A stretch of 64,000 nt of DNA. It comes from Limnochordia bacterium. GTDB taxonomy: Bacteria; Bacillota; Limnochordia; DUMW01. The notes under the pieces are model-generated. The model was not told the origin of the DNA, did not search any database, and saw only the letters and a list, made by a program, of their open reading frames with translations. A program made the position numbers and the translations under genes. Where the stretch lies: NCBI GenBank assembly GCA_023230925.1, contig JALNWK010000004.1, positions 16,659-80,658 on the forward strand, written 5' to 3'. How positions within the stretch are numbered: the first letter of the stretch is position 1; the number at the start of each line of letters is the position of its first letter. Shown here piece after piece: positions 61,970-64,000 of the stretch.

Positions 61970-63274
61970 TCAGTTGTGGTAGTCAGCTAAGATCCGGTTC
62001 CACTGCTGATCTAAGACTTCAAGCCCTGCTTCTACGGCCACTTCTCCACCTAGTATCTCAAGCATTTTCGGACGAAAGGTATCGCGCAGTTCCCGATAGG
62101 CTGGTGTTGGCGGGAAAAGAGGCTTACTGCCCGGATGCTCAATGGTGTGTAACATAGCGGTGGCTAGACTACGGGTAATCTCGCTCCGGAACAAACCAAA
62201 GTAGTCTGGGAGGTTTGCTAAAAGCACCGGTGGTTGTTCGGTAACCCGTGTAAAAATAGTGACCGCCTCCGGATCAAGGGTAAGAAACCGAATCCATTCC
62301 CAAGCAGCTTCAGGATGATCGATCCCTGAGAGCATCTGTACACCATCAACATGGATCATCCCCGCATCGTTGTCCGGTCCGTGGGGTAAGGGCGCCACAT
62401 CCCACGCATCCTTAAGAGTCTCTTGAAAAACCTGGATCTGCCATACCCCTTCTAGTGTGAAGGACACATTTCCCCCCGCCATGTTATATTCATCCGAGAA
62501 TCCCCTTGGGGGTGGAGCTATTCTGTACACATTAATCAAGTCGTGCAGAAACGTCACTCCCTGCCGTACCGGCGGACTAGTGAGCAAGCTCTTCGTTGGA
62601 TTCACATCGACATCAAAAAATGAACCACCGGCTTGATGAGCATAGAGAACGACCCTGTCTTCTTGATCCCCTAAGAATTCTATGGCATATCGATCAGTTA
62701 CGCCATCAGCGTTGCTGTCATAGGTCAATGGTTTGCCTAAGGAGATAATCTCTTCCCATGTCCATTGCTTGTTAGCTGCAAGGGCCTGGGGGTTGACTAA
62801 GCCTGCTTCATCGAAGTGGTGACGGTTATAGTACGTAACGAACGGCAGAATCATCTGAGGCAAACCCAATTGCTCCCCTTCGAACAGGAAATACTGATAG
62901 GCTACCGGGACAAAGACTTCACCCAGATCCAGACCATCCCGTTGTATATATGGACCTAGATCCGCCAGTATGCCCTCATAGGCATAGGAAGCATAGTGAT
63001 ACCCAATCAGGCTGATCACATCAGGGGAGTCTCCTCCTAGGATGCGAGTGATAATGGTATTCTCGTACATACCAGCGCTTTGTGTTACCTTCACCTCAAT
63101 GTCGGACTGCTTAGCATTGAAGAGTTCTGCAACCGCTTGGGTGGCCTCAAGAAGCCGTAATCCCTGAACCGGGTTGTGCAAATGCTCAATCACGATCTTC
63201 CCTTCGGCCGTACCCCCCACGACAACCAAACACAACGCAATCCATGCTACTAACCTAATCCGTTGTAAGTACAT
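61970..63274 (-). CDS. ABC-type sugar solute-binding protein (family 1), locus D
   Basis: 434 residues from ATG 63274, after AGGGGGA. The signal peptide MYLQRIRLVAWIALCLVVVG is type I. Family blocks: AVAELFNAKQSDIEVKVTQS, LGGDSPDVISLIGY, LPQMILPFVTYYNRHHFDEA and HPEAAWEWIRFLT. The frame continues upstream to ATG 63382, which has its own AGGAGG and would add a second hydrophobic leader, so the start is uncertain. It is downstream of a broken glycosidase-like gene and convergent with the ROK gene. No permease nearby. Confidence 0.87.
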   Translation of the reverse strand: MYLQRIRLVAWIALCLVVVGGTAEGKIVIEHLHNPVQGLRLLEATQAVAELFNAKQSDIEVKVTQSAGMYENTIITRILGGDSPDVISLIGYHYASYAYEGILADLGPYIQRDGLDLGEVFVPVAYQYFLFEGEQLGLPQMILPFVTYYNRHHFDEAGLVNPQALAANKQWTWEEIISLGKPLTYDSNADGVTDRYAIEFLGDQEDRVVLYAHQAGGSFFDVDVNPTKSLLTSPPVRQGVTFLHDLINVYRIAPPPRGFSDEYNMAGGNVSFTLEGVWQIQVFQETLKDAWDVAPLPHGPDNDAGMIHVDGVQMLSGIDHPEAAWEWIRFLTLDPEAVTIFTRVTEQPPVLLANLPDYFGLFRSEITRSLATAMLHTIEHPGSKPLFPPTPAYRELRDTFRPKMLEILGGEVAVEAGLEVLDQQWNRILADYHN

Positions 63275-63436
63275 GCACTGATTCCCCCTTTGCTGCCTCG
63301 AATCATTCCTGATTCGAACGCAGCTTAGTATCCCCATAGTAACCAATGTGCTCAGAACCATTGCTAACAATCCTTTGCGCATATCTCTCTGCCTCCTATG
63401 TTATTTTCTAGTTGTACCAAACCCCTGCGTAATCAG

Positions 63437-63655
63437 CTACTCCCACTCTTGTATGACTGCCACCACCCCCTTGGGAGGAATTTCGACTGTAAGATATGCA
63501 TCGTTACCAACGATGCGCGCAGCCAGCGGACGTTCATTCCAAATATCTGTATATACTGCACCTGGTTTATGCGTTGCTTTGAGGACTTCGGTACTCACCG
63601 AGCGGTAGTTGCTATTGTACAAAGTCCACACAATCTTGTGAGAAACGGGAAACAT
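63437..63655 (-). pseudogene. C-terminal fragment of a glycosidase-like gene
   Basis: About 72 codons of continuous frame ending at 63437 encode VWTLYNSNYRSVSTEVL, GAVYTDIWNERPLAARI and VEIPPKGVVAVIQEWE, the look of a C-terminal beta-sandwich domain of a glycoside hydrolase. It has no own start: upstream of about 63655 the sequence becomes an IS21-type end. It probably was the gene before the binding protein in the locus D operon, cut by IS activity. Confidence 0.55.
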
Positions 63656-64000
63656 GTTCGCATAGACACCCTCTTGATCGCACTGATAACATCTTCAGTC
63701 ATAACAACAGGATCTCGCTTCCGTGGTTTACAGGCACCAGGTATAACCCCACCATCCCAATATTTGCGAACCGTGTTTCGTGATATCCCAAGTCTTCTTG
63801 CCACTTCTCGTTGTGAAAGTCCTTCCACAACATTCATTTCTCTGATACGATTATAGAGGTCCACTTCAATCACTTCCTTAGTTCACCTGCTCCCTGATTG
63901 GTTTGGGTACTGATCAAGGATAGCAGATTGTGGTTGAAGTGGATCACTTTTATGTTATAATTTCTGCCCCAAGTGGTTCACTTTTATATTATCAAATACA
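63656..64000 (-). mobile_element. Partial IS21-family element (IstA N-terminal fragment)
   Basis: GTG 63873 starts a frame with the helix-turn-helix of IS21 transposases (GLSQREVARRLGISRNTVRKYW) followed by CKPRKRDP. It loses transposase character near 63655, where glycosidase-like sequence begins, so the remainder of istA and all of istB are missing here. Upstream are two 16-bp direct repeats, AGTGGATCACTTTTAT (63938-63953) and AGTGGTTCACTTTTAT (63972-63987), of the kind found at IS21 ends. Confidence 0.72.

Noticed and set aside
1..64000. CRISPR arrays, tRNA or rRNA genes
   Set aside because: No regularly spaced repeats and no cloverleaf or rRNA-like sequence noticed on either strand.

Overview
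The window looks like part of a Bacillota (Firmicutes) genome, perhaps a deep, diderm-like lineage such as Limnochordia. Evidence: strong Shine-Dalgarno sites with frequent GTG/TTG starts, LacI, ROK and AraC sugar regulators, an OmpR-type two-component pair next to a VanY-like carboxypeptidase, and IS1634- and IS21-type elements. All five sugar-binding proteins have type I signal peptides and no lipobox, which fits a periplasm better than a monoderm cell. The taxonomy is inference. No rRNA, tRNA or CRISPR array was seen.

The dominant theme is uptake and breakdown of glycans or nucleosides. Five loci each carry a family-1 solute-binding protein, yet no ABC permease or sugar ATPase gene lies anywhere in the 64 kb. 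Locus A1 (1-6387): LacI regulator, binding protein, and a huge secreted protein with three tandem modules that runs off the window. Locus A2 (6926-16028): nucleoside hydrolase, binding protein and two secreted glycosidase-like proteins, read divergently from a chimeric nucleoside hydrolase-cupin-AraC protein. Locus B (33469-41887) repeats this plan: a second chimera is divergent from a GH39-like protein, nucleoside hydrolase, binding protein, carbohydrate-binding protein and URO-D-like protein. Locus C (47690-52705): URO-D-like protein, binding protein, LacI regulator and divergent ADP-ribosylglycohydrolase. Locus D (55721-63873): amidohydrolase, hydantoinase, HDAC-like deacylase, ROK regulator, binding protein, and a glycosidase remnant cut by an IS21 fragment.

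Between them lie a central-metabolism block (16047-23650: GrpB, cyclase, Zwf, Gnd, galactokinase-like kinase, sugar nucleotidyltransferase, YaiI/YqxD, zinc ribbon), an IS1634-family element (23908-25921), an ABC-2 exporter locus (26607-31043) whose leader gene is a Cys-rich secreted protein interrupted by an in-frame TAG, a Gfo/Idh/MocA oxidoreductase, a two-component/VanY operon (42496-46219), an Rpn-like pseudogene, a glycine-zipper miniprotein and a CapD/FlaA1-like UDP-sugar dehydratase.

The best candidate for an undescribed system is the pair of loci controlled by nucleoside hydrolase-cupin-AraC chimeras. Each is divergent from an operon containing a free-standing nucleoside hydrolase and an orphan binding protein, and the two chimera genes share a conserved promoter. 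The second candidate is the Cys-rich secreted protein with its exporter, whose large subunit carries an M1-peptidase-like domain lacking HExxH.
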